A stretch of DNA of 64,000 nt from Cryptomeria japonica (taxonomy: Eukaryota; Streptophyta; Pinopsida; Cupressales; Cupressaceae): positions 39,362,791 through 39,426,790 of the forward strand of contig NC_081412.1 of the NCBI RefSeq assembly GCF_030272615.1. Direction: 5' to 3'. The position numbers were made by a program, and so were the translations under genes. Of this stretch, positions 1 through 9,639 are shown piece after piece (position 1 is the stretch's first letter; each line of letters opens with the position of its first letter). The notes below the pieces were generated by a model. It made no database searches. It worked only from the letters and a program-made list of their open reading frames with translations, and was not told where the DNA came from.

Positions 1-689
1 GCCCATTGAAATTCTATCAAAACCCATCTATCCCATGAAAAGTCCATCAACAATTTCATAATAAACACATTTCCCACTTATAGAAAACCAAATATACGTG
101 TATTTCCACACTAAATCATCTTGCTAGGTCAACCACACAATTGTTGCTCACTTCATTGCACACCTAGAAGTCAAATCACATCCATTCCCACCTACATCCA
201 CAACATAAAGCTATAAGGCCATCATTTTTCATTGAAAAACAATCAACTCAGAAATAAATGGTGAAAGGAAATTGACACTACAAATTCAATGGACATTCAA
301 AATTCAAATTGAAAATTATACACAAATTAAAGAGATCTCACCACCAAATCATCAATTTGACACATTCAAATAGACATGCAATCATTTTATTCAACTCAAG
401 AAGAAGACACAAAAATCACTGAAGAGGAGGAAGAAGATACAACAATGATCAAATAGGAGGAAGAAGACACATGTTCTAGGTTTTACTCTTGTTCCATTTT
501 TCTAAAAAAATTAATATATTTGATGTAGTTCACAACTTTCTGTGCTTGTACATGAATATACTGTATGCTAATGCAATCTGCTTCATGTTTTTATTATTGT
601 TATGTTATATGTATTGTTTCTTAAAACATTACAAACTGTTATACATCCTTATTGTTTTACGATATTAGTTTGTTCAACCCTTTGTTATT
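1..689. other. AT-rich intergenic DNA, no gene seen
   Basis: I see no open frame or recognisable element here. A short purine-rich stretch near 400-470 repeats a gaggaggaagaagac-like word twice. This is probably diverged non-coding DNA. Confidence 0.5.
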
Positions 690-1600
690 GTTTTATAGTC
701 TTAAGGAAATGTCTTTTCCATTGTTTCCTTGATATTCATTTCCTTCCCAGTTTCCCAAACCCTTAAAGTTTTACATCCTCTTGCTTTTTTTGTGTCTACA
801 ACCCTTGTTGTTTTACTTCCCTATAGTTTTACAGTCTTAGCATGTTAAACCCTTTTTTACTGTTATAAGTCTTAAGGAAATGTTCTTTCCATTATGTCCT
901 TGATATTCATTTCCTTCCCAGTTTCATAGACCCTTACTATTTTATATCCTCATTTTTTGCGTTTATGAAATTCTTACTTATTGTGTTACATCCTTGGATT
1001 TTTACAGTCTTAATCTATAAAACCCCTTCTTATTGTTATAGGTCTTAAGGAAATGTTCATTCTATTGTTTCCTTAATGTTCATTTCATTCTCAAATTTTT
1101 AAGCCCTTACTGTTTTACATCCTCATGCATTGTTTAATTTTTATAAACCCTTACTATTTCACATCCTTTATAGTTTACAATCTTAGTTTTTTAAACCCTT
1201 TCTTACTGTTTTACAATCTAAAGAAATGCTCTTTGCATTGTTTCCTTGATGTTCATTTCTTCCCAATTTTCAAAACCCTTGTTGTACTCCTCATGTTTAT
1301 TTTTTTGTTTACAATATTAGTTTGTGAAACCCTTTCTTACTATCTTATAGCCTTAAGGAAATGTTATTTCCATTGTTTCCTTGATATTCATTTCCTTCCC
1401 AATTATCTTAAACCTTACTATTTTACATCGTCCTACTTTGTTTAGTTCCTTAACCCTTACTATTTTAGAGTCTTAGTTTGTTAAACCCTTTCTTACAATT
1501 TTACTATCTTAAGTAAATGTTCTTTCTATTATTTCCTTGATGTTCATTTCCTTCTCATTTTTCTAAACCCTTCCTTATTGTTTTACATCCTTACTATTTT
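690..1600. repeat. degenerate tandem repeat, about six copies
   Basis: A block reading ttaaggaaatgttctttcc, then attgtttccttgat and ttcatttccttccca, then accctta and ttttacatcctc, recurs near 701, 872, 1042, 1213, 1352 and 1508. Spacing is irregular, roughly 140-170 bp. Copies differ by substitutions and small indels, so the array is old. The 106-codon frame at 1125-1445 is a by-product of the T-rich repeat and has no protein-like pattern. I do not recognise the repeat family. Confidence 0.8.
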
Positions 1601-2060
1601 TTGGTCTTAGTTACAAATAACAAATATTATGTTCATATAAAATGTCTAAGCATGTTACTATCCACAAAAACATGTGCAAGCATCACAGTAAAAAAACATA
1701 ATGCACATGGAATTGTAATTCTTATGTTCAAGCATCACTGTCATATTATACCATATTTTTGTCATTGAATATGAAAATGGATAATGCTTGCTCACCAATC
1801 ATCACTATTAAAATTCATTATCGAGCATCAGTGTACATGTTTAAAATGGTTAGTTTGGTCCATTTCATAATTACCCACATTCTACAATACTTCAAGTCAC
1901 ATATGAGAATTCTAATTTTAATTATTGTCTGCATATGAGGAAGGGAGATCTAATGACAAGCTGTGTTGCAAAGAAGAGAGTAACCACAAGGTTGCCTCCT
2001 CATAAAAGAGGAGTCAAATTCCTCCAAGATCTTGAAACCCTACCTTAAGTTGACATCAAT
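1601..2060. other. intergenic, nothing recognised
   Basis: AT-rich sequence between the tandem repeat and the transposase relic. It holds a few repeated words (caagcatcac) but nothing I can name. Confidence 0.4.
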
Positions 2061-2639
2061 CCACAACATGTAGCACTAGTAGTCAAGGATAGTACACTTG
2101 AGAGACTGGTGCCAAAAGTAACAAAGAAACAAAAGTTGTGGCTGACAAATGACATGAAAGGGGCACTCCAAGATGTTGAGGACAATGACATGTTAGTAAG
2201 GGTTGCATAAAAAACATGGCACATCTCAACAAACACAATCTCCAAATGGTTAGGTGGTCTGACAACCACCTCCAAGAAAGGTATGCTTACTATTCTCACC
2301 AAAGATGAAGAAGATTTGATTGTTGAATGTTGCAAAGAGATGGAAACCATTTGTCATGGACTTGAGATTGTCAACTTGAAGGTAGAGGTTGCTCAAATTT
2401 TCCAAACTTAGAGACCAAACCCTTTCAAGAATGGTTTGCCTGTGAAGTCTTGGTAGATGGGTTTTAAGGGCTGACATTTAGAACTCACATTGCAGACAAT
2501 TGAAGGCCTTGATAAGGACAAGCCACTCAACCTTAGACCAACCCTTGTCTCTGATTTCTACAAGATATTGTGGAAAAAATATGAGTTGAGAAGGTGTCAT
2601 AAGTTCCAAAGGTGTTTGGGTAGATCAAGCAAAGATTGA
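2061..2639 (+). pseudogene. pogo/Tigger-like transposase N-terminus (psq HTH + CENP-B HTH), relic
   Basis: One plus-strand frame reads through about 190 codons with in-frame stops at 2208, 2409, 2454 and 2472. The first part (WLTNDMKGALQDVEDND, then KTWHISTNTISKWLGG) has the spacing of a Pipsqueak-type HTH. The next part (LTKDEEDLIVECCKEM, then NPFKNGLPVKSW, HLELTLQTIEGLDKDKPLN and LRPTLVSDFYKIL) follows the CENP-B-type DNA-binding domain of pogo/Tigger transposases: the LT.eEE start, the W..F.RHpeL core, and the downstream v..Fy..L helix. The DDE catalytic domain is absent: similarity stops near 2570 and a gypsy-like relic begins about 100 bp later. Tigger-like genes are reported from several plant lineages. 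This copy is dead. The alternative, a domesticated CENP-B-like gene, is excluded by the stops. Confidence 0.7.
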
Positions 2640-2659
2640 GATGATCTTGATCAAACACC

Positions 2660-3240
2660 ACTTAACAATCTAACTCATTTGAAAGAGTTTATTGGATTGT
2701 GTTGTAATTATAGCAGATTTCCAATGGATTCTCTCAATTGGTTGCACATTTTAATAATCCAATAAAGAAGGGGTCCTTGTATGATCTAAATATGCTCAAC
2801 AAACTTTTTACAAGCTAAAGGAGGTAATGAATTATTTCACTATACTTGTCATTCCTAATTTTTCATTGCCTTTTGTTATTGAATGTGATGCTTCTAGAGA
2901 AGGTATCAGATTTCTCTTGAGTAAAATAGGACATCCAAAAGATTTTTGAGAGTAGAAAATTGAACAATTTAGATAAGGGATATTCCATTTATGATAGCAA
3001 GATGTTAGAAATCATGCATGCAGTAGAGAAGTTCAGGGAGTATTTAGTTTGTGGTATTTTTTGTGAAGACTAATCATAATAGGTTATAGTTCTTTATATT
3101 GAAACGAAAAAAAATTACATGATCCCCAATAGAAATGGGTGATCAAGCTACAAGATTATAATTTTTCAAATAGATTACATGAAGGGCAATAGGAATGTGG
3201 TAGTTGATGCACTTTATATAAGGCCTAACAAATCCTTCTG
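2660..3240 (+). pseudogene. Ty3/gypsy reverse transcriptase - RNase H relic
   Basis: Pieces of a gypsy pol appear in order on the plus strand, in more than one frame. LKEFIGLCCNYSRF near 2677 matches the LkgFLGLtgYYRrF connection motif. FVIECDASREGI near 2872 matches the first RNase H aspartate motif (PFvlecDAS..g). LNNLDKGYSIYDSKMLEIMH near 2955 matches the Y...e.E.LAiv block with its catalytic glutamate, and is followed by VEKFREYLVCGIF. MKGNRNVVVDAL near 3180 matches the terminal KG..N.vADALSR motif. Stops and frame changes separate these blocks, so it is a fossil. Upstream RT motifs (YxDD) and downstream integrase are not visible. Confidence 0.75.
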
Positions 3241-3636
3241 ATATGATATCATTTCATGCCACATTTTCCCATAATCAACATGCATCTCTCCAAACATTTT
3301 TAATAAAATTTATAATGAGACCCATTTTAACATAGGAAACATAATTTTTGGTATAGGATGTCAATGTTTTCTACTTTTAGAATGAGTGCAAGAGTTCTCA
3401 AGCATTTCAAAAATTGCTTGAGTGTGTTACCTTCAAGCTCTAACCATTCAAACACTTTTATCATGTTTAGATAATTGGTCCACTTCAATCCTTTGTAGCT
3501 AGGTCCTAATTTTTTGAGGTTTTAAAGTAAGGTTTAATTTTCTTTGATGACTTTTTTCATGCAAATGATAGTAACTTTTAAATGTATTTTAGGTATCCCT
3601 TTTTCATCCATCTCACTACCCTTCCAAGCTATCACT
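3241..3636. other. unassigned DNA left of the solo LTR
   Basis: Follows the gypsy RNase H relic and could be decayed integrase sequence, but I cannot recognise any motif in either strand. Confidence 0.3.
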
Positions 3637-5144
3637 TGTTGGCATTGTGTTGTCATTGATGTCAACCGGTATAGCCAATCGGTACAACATGTTATCCATA
3701 TGAATGTCTAATGGTAGGCAAGATGGAGATCACCATATGTTAGCGGGAGATTGTTGGCATGATGTTATCAATATGCAAGCAGGTGTATTGTCAATTGGTA
3801 AACAGGTCCACCGGTAAGCTCCATGAGCAAGCAAGAGACAATTTGAAAAGAAGACAAGCAAGAACTGAAGAAAACAATTGAGAAGTTGCAGGATCATACA
3901 GGTTGAAGAGTGAACACTAAACCGAAAGCAGTCTGGGTTTTCTTGATGACCTAACTGGTAGAACAGAGTACTGCATGATGTCAAGGTTAACCGATTAGAG
4001 TATACCGGTAATGTGTTTTTCTCGGTGACCAAGTTTGAACCGACACAATCAAATATGTTGGATTCCAGCAGAGATAACACGTGGACTCTAGGTGGCAAAT
4101 ATGCACTGGTAAGTGAATAGTGCATCAACGAGGTAGTTATAGAGTAGGTCGATATTAAATGGACTGTAAGAATCACAAATCAAGTGTAGAAGATTGTGGC
4201 TCAAAACAGATCGAAAGGAAACAACTAGGTCAACAAAAATCAAGGCAGATGAACGGGGGAAAATTTGCTAAACATAGTAAATGCGCATTGGATGGATCAA
4301 AATGGCGGTGATAGTTGATTTGTTGCAGGCTGTCAATCTCAGAGAAAGGATTTGATACGGATTGTGGTCGGTGAAGAAAACCCTAGGCACGAAAAGTTTG
4401 AAACTCATTTTTTGGCGGGAAAGCTTGGATATAAATGTGCAGATCAAAGATCAAAGATGAAGATGTTGGTTGAGAGTTTGATGCATAGGTGAGCTTTTAC
4501 AAGGCAAGTGTGGTCAGTCTGAGGGTAAGAGCAAAATATTGAAGTGACTAAGTGTTGGAGAAGAACCGGTAAGATAGGTGTAACCGACAAGGATAGAGGT
4601 TACCGAACATAACAGTTTGTTAAACTGATAGTGTCTGAACTGGTAAGACAACAACTGTGAGACAGAGGAGAGTTAAATCGACAGAGAGAATTGGTTGGAG
4701 GTGTTACACAATTCATTTGTAACAAGGTGCAAAATATTGTATTGTTTTATCTCATTGTATTTCACTGAGTGGGTGCTCGATGCAAGGGTTGGTGCTCCTT
4801 GAGTTGGTGCTCAAAATAGTTTAGGGGTTGGTGCTCCTTTGGGTAGGTGCCCATAAATTGTTAGGGGTTGGTGCTCCTTGGGTCGGTGCCCTAAAACTTG
4901 TAAAACAATTATTTTCATTGTGAGGCTGGATTGGAGTAGTAGATCTCCAACAACATTTCTCACTGAGGTTTTTCCCACATTGGGTTTTCCTCGTATATCT
5001 TGTGTTATGTGATGTGCTTGTGTGTGTGATTGTTTTTTTATGGTTTTCACTCTTAACCTATTGCACACTTTGTTTGAAATTGTTTATAATCACTGATTCA
5101 CCCCCCTCCTCTCCTCCCCTCTCAGTGATATATTGTGTTCTACA
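3637..5144 (+). mobile_element. solo LTR of a Ty1/copia-type element
   Basis: Starts TGTTGGCATTGTG and ends TTGTGTTCTACA. It is bordered by tcact on the left (3632-3636) and tcacc on the right (5145-5149), a target duplication with one mismatch. A TATA-like box (ggatataaatg) lies near 4428. Toward the 3' end it has the block ctgaggtttttcccacat...gggttttcctcg and then cacccccctcctctcc...ctctcag. The same module occurs in the LTRs at 22407 and 28267. No PBS, coding region or second LTR is attached, so I read it as a solo LTR left by LTR-LTR recombination. A second TGTTGGCATGATG at 3752, preceded by gggagat, may mark an internal duplication. Many accggta words are scattered in it. Confidence 0.7.
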
Positions 5145-6029
5145 TCACCCTTCCATTTTCATCCCATATGAAAACTTTTTGACATACAAAACTCTTCCTC
5201 CTAAGCTTGTTTGTATCCATCCTAGAGTAGTGAGTCCAAAAGCTAATGGTTTTACCTCAAACTCTTGTAGTTAGCTTTGTGCTTTACATATTGTCTTCCG
5301 TCCACCTTCAACATAAATTCTATCATAAACCTAACTCCATCTATACAGATCCCTAGCAATCCATCTTGATTCTCAATTCATACATCCCTTTACTTGAGCA
5401 AAATCTACAAGCCCAAAACCGATCTTAGAGGTTTCAAATTCCAAATTAAATTTGGGCTCTTGCCAACTCCCTCTAAATAGCCATTATAGATCAACTAGAG
5501 TTTGAAAAGTGCTAGCTTGTGTCCTAGGGTGTCATATTTAAGGGCAAATTATAATTTATTCTAAACAATCAAAGTTTCATTGAAGAGATATTTTAGAAAA
5601 TTGGAGCATCATAACATTATCATAGAATATCAACTTATATTGGCATCCTAAACATCATTACACATTTATTTTATATCTTTAGCCATTGTGTTAACCATTT
5701 AATAGACAAAATAAAGTTTTACCAAAAGAACATATTTTTTTGCCTAGCACATAATAGAATTTTGACATTAAATTCAGCATAGTTCAGATTCAAAGTGCAA
5801 GGTTCATATTATGGACATGAAGATCAATTTTATAAATATGAAAATAAACTAGAACAATAAACAATTGTTATTAGCATAAAGACATTTGCATGATCATTTC
5901 TAAAACCTTCTCATTTTAAAAATCACTTAGCAACCATTATCATGCAAAAACTTCATCAAATTTATGACTAAATATCCTTAATATCATTTATTTAAATTCT
6001 AAGCATTTATTTTAATAGCTTTATCAAGC
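5145..6029. other. intergenic region upstream of the PPR gene
   Basis: AT-rich, no coding frame supported. It is the continuation of the DNA into which the solo LTR inserted. Confidence 0.4.
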
Positions 6030-6035
6030 GGTCTC

Positions 6036-6045
6036 TATATATATA
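6036..6045 (+). promoter_or_regulatory. candidate TATA box of the PPR gene
   Basis: tatatatata preceded by ggtctc and followed by cagaggcg, about 210 bp before the ATG at 6254. If used, transcription would start near 6075 and give a leader of ~180 nt with two tiny upstream ORFs (ATG CAG CAA TAG near 6153 and ATG CCA TAA near 6238). This is positional inference only. Confidence 0.35.
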
Positions 6046-6253
6046 CAGAGGCGTGTGGGAAGTAATGATTTTTCCTTGCAGTGTGGGGTTGGCGTGAGCT
6101 TTGTACAAACTGTAACTCTAGCTTTGCAGTCAGCTTACTTACTGGTTTTTTAAATGCAGCAATAGGAAGTAAAATACTTCCACAGACTGATATACCATTG
6201 GCAACACCATTTTCATTTACAGGAACAGATAAATAAATGCCATAAAACCACTT

Positions 6254-9200
6254 TTGATTGTAATAGTGTTCCATTGTCGTGACGGCGGAAGTAGATTGAA
6301 CAACAATGCACATTTCCAGTGCTTCAATTATACACAACCTGCTCTAAACCTGCATACCTGCATTTCAAGGAAAATTCTTTCAGAGGGTGATTACATTCAC
6401 TCTCATATCACAAGCATGAGGTTTGCATTTGCTGATTGCACAGGTTTTCAAAATAAGCTTATTAGTATGTATGTTAAGTGTGGTAGTTTGGGAAATGCTC
6501 GTAAAGTCTTTGACGAAATGACAGAACAAGATATCATCTCATGGAATATGATAATTACAGCTTACAGAAGATATGGGCGTCCTCATGAGGCATTGACACT
6601 GTTTCATCAAATGCAACGAATAGGTATCCAACCTGATCAGTTCAGCTTTGCCAGCATACTCCCAGCCTGTGCCAAAGTAGGAGCTTTGGAACAGGGTATG
6701 GGTATCCATCAAAGCATAATGGAAAGGGGATTTTTCTTAGATGTTGTGGTTGCAAATGCCCTGGTAGACATGTATGCAAAATGTGGAAATGTACACAAAG
6801 CACGTGAATTGTTTGACAGAATGGGTCAAAGAGATGTAGTCTCATGGAATTCAATGATTGCAGGATATGCACAAAGTGGAATTGCTAAAAGCGCCCTGGA
6901 AATTTTTAAGAAAATGCAATTTACAGGTATGAAGCCGGACTCCACAACCTTTGCAAGCATCCTCCCAGCCTGTGGGCAAATGGGGGATTTAGAACAGGGT
7001 ATGCATATCCATCAAAGCATAATTGAAAGTGGATTCTTGTCGGATGTTGTAGTTGCAAGTGCCCTTGTAGATATGTATGCAAAATGTGGAAGCATACATA
7101 AGGCACGTGAACTATTTGACAAAATGCCTCGAAGAGATTTGGTTTCATGGAATGCAATGATTGCAGGATATGTTCAAAATGGACATGTTGAGAATGCCTT
7201 GCAAACGTTTAAGCGAATCCAATTTTCAGGTGTAAAGCCAGATTCAACCACCTTTGCCAGTGTCCTCTCAGCCTGTGCTAAAATTAGAGCTTTAGAACAG
7301 GGTATGAGCATCCATCACAGCATAATTGAAAGTAAACTTTTGTCAGATATCGTAGTTGTAAGTGCCTTGGTAGACATGTATGCAAAATGTGGATTGATAG
7401 ATAAGGCATGCGCAGTGTTTGACAAAATGTCTCCAAGGGATGTAATCTCATGGAATGCAATGATTACAGGATATAGGCAAAATGGGTTTTTTGAAAAAGC
7501 ACTGGAAACTTTTAAACAAATACAATCGGCTGGTGTCAAAGTTGACTCCACAACCTTTGCTAACATTCTCCCAGCCTGTGCCAAAATGGGAGCTTTGGAA
7601 CAAGGTGAGGCTATCCATCAAAGCATAATGGAAAAGGGTATTTGGTCAGATGACATTGCAAATGCTCTGGTAAATATGTATTCAAAATGCGGAAGCATAC
7701 ACAAGGCGCGCGAACTGTTTGACAATATACCCCAAAGAAATGTGGTCTCATGGACTGCAATGATTGCGGGATATACACAAAATGGTGATCTTGATGAGGC
7801 CTTAAAGCTTTTCAATGAAATGCCTCAAAGAAATGTGGTCTCATGGAATGCGATGATTGCAGGATATGCACAAAATGGATTTGTTCACAAGGCCTTCGAA
7901 ATTTTTAAACAAATGCAATTAGAAGGTGTAAAGCCAGTCTCCACAACCTTTGCCAGCATTCTCTCAGTCTGTGCCAAAATGGGAGAGTTAGAACGGGGTA
8001 TGGAAAACCATCAAACTATAGTCAAAACTGGACTTTTATCCAATGTTGTAGTTGCAAGCGCTTTGGTAGACATGTATGCAAAATGTAAAAGCATATATGA
8101 CGCACGTGAAGTATTTGACAAAATGCATCAAAAAGATGTTGTCTCATGGAATGCAATGATTGCGGGATATGCACAAAATGGGTTTGTAGAAAAGGCTTTG
8201 GAAACTTTTAAGCAAATGCAATTGGCAGGTGTAAAGCCAGATTCCACCACCCTTGTCAGCATTATCCGGGTATGTGCCACAATGGGAGCTTTAGAACAGG
8301 GTACAAACATCCATCAAATAATAGTCGAAAGCAATTTTTTGTCAGATGTTGTAGTTGCAAGTACCTTGGTAGATATGTATGCAAAGTGTGGAAGCATACA
8401 CAAGGCACATGAACTGTTTGACAAAATGCCTCAAAAAGATGTGGTTGCATGGACTGCAATGGTTACAGGATATGCACAAAATGGGCTTGTTGAAAAGGCC
8501 CTGGAAATGTTTAGGCAAATGCAATCGGCAGGTGTTAATCCAGACCCCACCACCTTTGCCAGCATCCTCCCAGCCTGTGCCAAAATAGGGACTTTGGAAC
8601 AGGGCATCAAAATCCATCAAAATTTAATCGAAAGTGGATATTCATCAGATGTTGTAGTTGCAAGTGCCCTGGTAGACATGTATGCAAAATGTGGAAGTAT
8701 ACACAGAGCACGTGAACTGTTTAACAAAATGCCTGAAAGAAATGTGATCTCCTGGAATGCCATGATTGCAGGATATGCGAACAATGGATTTTGCAAGGAT
8801 GCTCTCGAACTCTTTGAACTAATGAAGCACTCTACGACAAAGCCTGACCGTGTAAGCTTCATTTGTGTTTTATTAGCATGCAGCCATGCAGGTTTAGTAG
8901 ATGAGGGCTGCAAATACTTCAGTGGTTTAAGCGACTCTTGTTGCTTTAAGCCTACAATTGATCATTATATTTGCATGGTAGACGTCCTTGGCCGTGCTGG
9001 ATATCTGGAAGAAACTCTAAATTTTATCATCAAAATGCCAATTAAACCTATGGAGATTGTGTGGATGTGTTTGCTTGGTGCCTGTGGGCCACACAAGAAC
9101 ATAGAATTAGGAGTGTTTACAGCAAATCTTCTTTTAGAGCTGGATCCTAAAAATGCCACAACTTATGTTCTTCTGTCAAACATTTATGCGGAAGTGGGCA

Positions 9201-9337
9201 GGTGGAGTGAAGTTGAAATGGTAAGGGGACGGATGAAAGATAGAGGAATTGAAAAGATACCTGGATGTAGTTGGATTGAAGGACAAAAAATGGCATATGC
9301 TTTTTGTGTAGGAAACAGATCAAATACGCGGACATGA
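6254..9337 (+). CDS. PLS-class pentatricopeptide repeat protein, E/E+ type
   Basis: Intronless 1,027-residue ORF. Proteins of this family bind organellar RNA sequence-specifically and serve editing or processing in mitochondria or plastids. From about residue 75 the protein is a run of some 26 PPR motifs in P-L-S order. Typical pieces are VVSWNAMIAGYAQNG (P), PDSTTFASILPACAKMGALE (L) and VDMYAKCGSIHKARELFDKM (S). Near residue 505 one P motif is a short 31-residue form (AMIAGYTQNGDLDEALKLF). The C-terminus has P2-L2-S2 (VLLACSHAGLVDEG; MVDVLGRAGYLEE), then E1/E2 (VWMCLLGACGPHKNIELG; YVLLSNIYAEVGRWSEV) and IPGCSWIEGQ, ending where a DYW domain normally begins. The first ~70 residues could be an organelle-targeting leader but show no clear signal. 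The in-frame Met at 6416 is an alternative start. The internal triads are unusually alike. It is the only convincing host gene here, but the broken DYW leaves function uncertain. Confidence 0.93.
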   Translation: MIVIVFHCRDGGSRLNNNAHFQCFNYTQPALNLHTCISRKILSEGDYIHSHITSMRFAFADCTGFQNKLISMYVKCGSLGNARKVFDEMTEQDIISWNMIITAYRRYGRPHEALTLFHQMQRIGIQPDQFSFASILPACAKVGALEQGMGIHQSIMERGFFLDVVVANALVDMYAKCGNVHKARELFDRMGQRDVVSWNSMIAGYAQSGIAKSALEIFKKMQFTGMKPDSTTFASILPACGQMGDLEQGMHIHQSIIESGFLSDVVVASALVDMYAKCGSIHKARELFDKMPRRDLVSWNAMIAGYVQNGHVENALQTFKRIQFSGVKPDSTTFASVLSACAKIRALEQGMSIHHSIIESKLLSDIVVVSALVDMYAKCGLIDKACAVFDKMSPRDVISWNAMITGYRQNGFFEKALETFKQIQSAGVKVDSTTFANILPACAKMGALEQGEAIHQSIMEKGIWSDDIANALVNMYSKCGSIHKARELFDNIPQRNVVSWTAMIAGYTQNGDLDEALKLFNEMPQRNVVSWNAMIAGYAQNGFVHKAFEIFKQMQLEGVKPVSTTFASILSVCAKMGELERGMENHQTIVKTGLLSNVVVASALVDMYAKCKSIYDAREVFDKMHQKDVVSWNAMIAGYAQNGFVEKALETFKQMQLAGVKPDSTTLVSIIRVCATMGALEQGTNIHQIIVESNFLSDVVVASTLVDMYAKCGSIHKAHELFDKMPQKDVVAWTAMVTGYAQNGLVEKALEMFRQMQSAGVNPDPTTFASILPACAKIGTLEQGIKIHQNLIESGYSSDVVVASALVDMYAKCGSIHRARELFNKMPERNVISWNAMIAGYANNGFCKDALELFELMKHSTTKPDRVSFICVLLACSHAGLVDEGCKYFSGLSDSCCFKPTIDHYICMVDVLGRAGYLEETLNFIIKMPIKPMEIVWMCLLGACGPHKNIELGVFTANLLLELDPKNATTYVLLSNIYAEVGRWSEVEMVRGRMKDRGIEKIPGCSWIEGQKMAYAFCVGNRSNTRT

Positions 9338-9629
9338 GATCTGCACAAAGTTGGAGAAATTTTCTTGGGAGATGAAGCAAGCGAGGTAGTTTCCAGGTTC
9401 TAGACATGTACTGGATGAAGTGGAAGAGGGCAAAAAATAATTATTCCCCTGCCACCGTAGGGAGAAGCTGGCAAGAGCATTTTATCTCCTGGAACAACTA
9501 TTATGTATTGACTACCATCCTGCAAAGAATTTTATCTCCAAGATTGGTGCAAGACAAATTGTTGGAAGAGACTGGAACAAAATCCATCAGTTCAAACGAG
9601 GACAATGTTCTTGTGGAGATAATCAGTGA
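9338..9629 (+). pseudogene. frameshifted remnant of a DYW deaminase domain
   Basis: Directly after the PPR stop codon, other frames still encode a recognisable DYW domain. One frame reads LEKFSWEMKQAR, a stop, then RHVLDEVEEGKK, matching the start of DYW (..L..ei...GYvPDt..vL.dve). After a second frame change it reads HRREKLARAFYLLEQ, DYHPAKNFISKI, VGRDWNKIHQFKRGQCSCGD and then NQ-stop. This matches HSEKLAiAFG, C.DCH.a.KfiSki, vRD..RFHhFkdG.CSCGDYW. The zinc/catalytic HSE is changed to HRRE, one cysteine of the CxxCH pair is tyrosine, and the final YW is NQ. So the ancestor was a PPR-DYW editing factor and the domain is lost here. Genuine sequencing error is possible but would not explain the substituted ligands. 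Confidence 0.8.
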
Positions 9630-9639
9630 TGCTAAGTGA

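Noticed and set aside
1125-1445. 106-codon frame rich in Phe, Leu and Tyr
   Set aside because: Lies inside the T-rich tandem repeat and changes with repeat copies.
690-1600. CRISPR-like array
   Set aside because: Units are long, degenerate and unevenly spaced, without unique spacers, in a eukaryotic context.
6642-9159. Many antisense frames of 60-98 codons opposite the PPR gene
   Set aside because: They recur with the PPR repeat period and mirror its codon composition; shadows of the sense gene.
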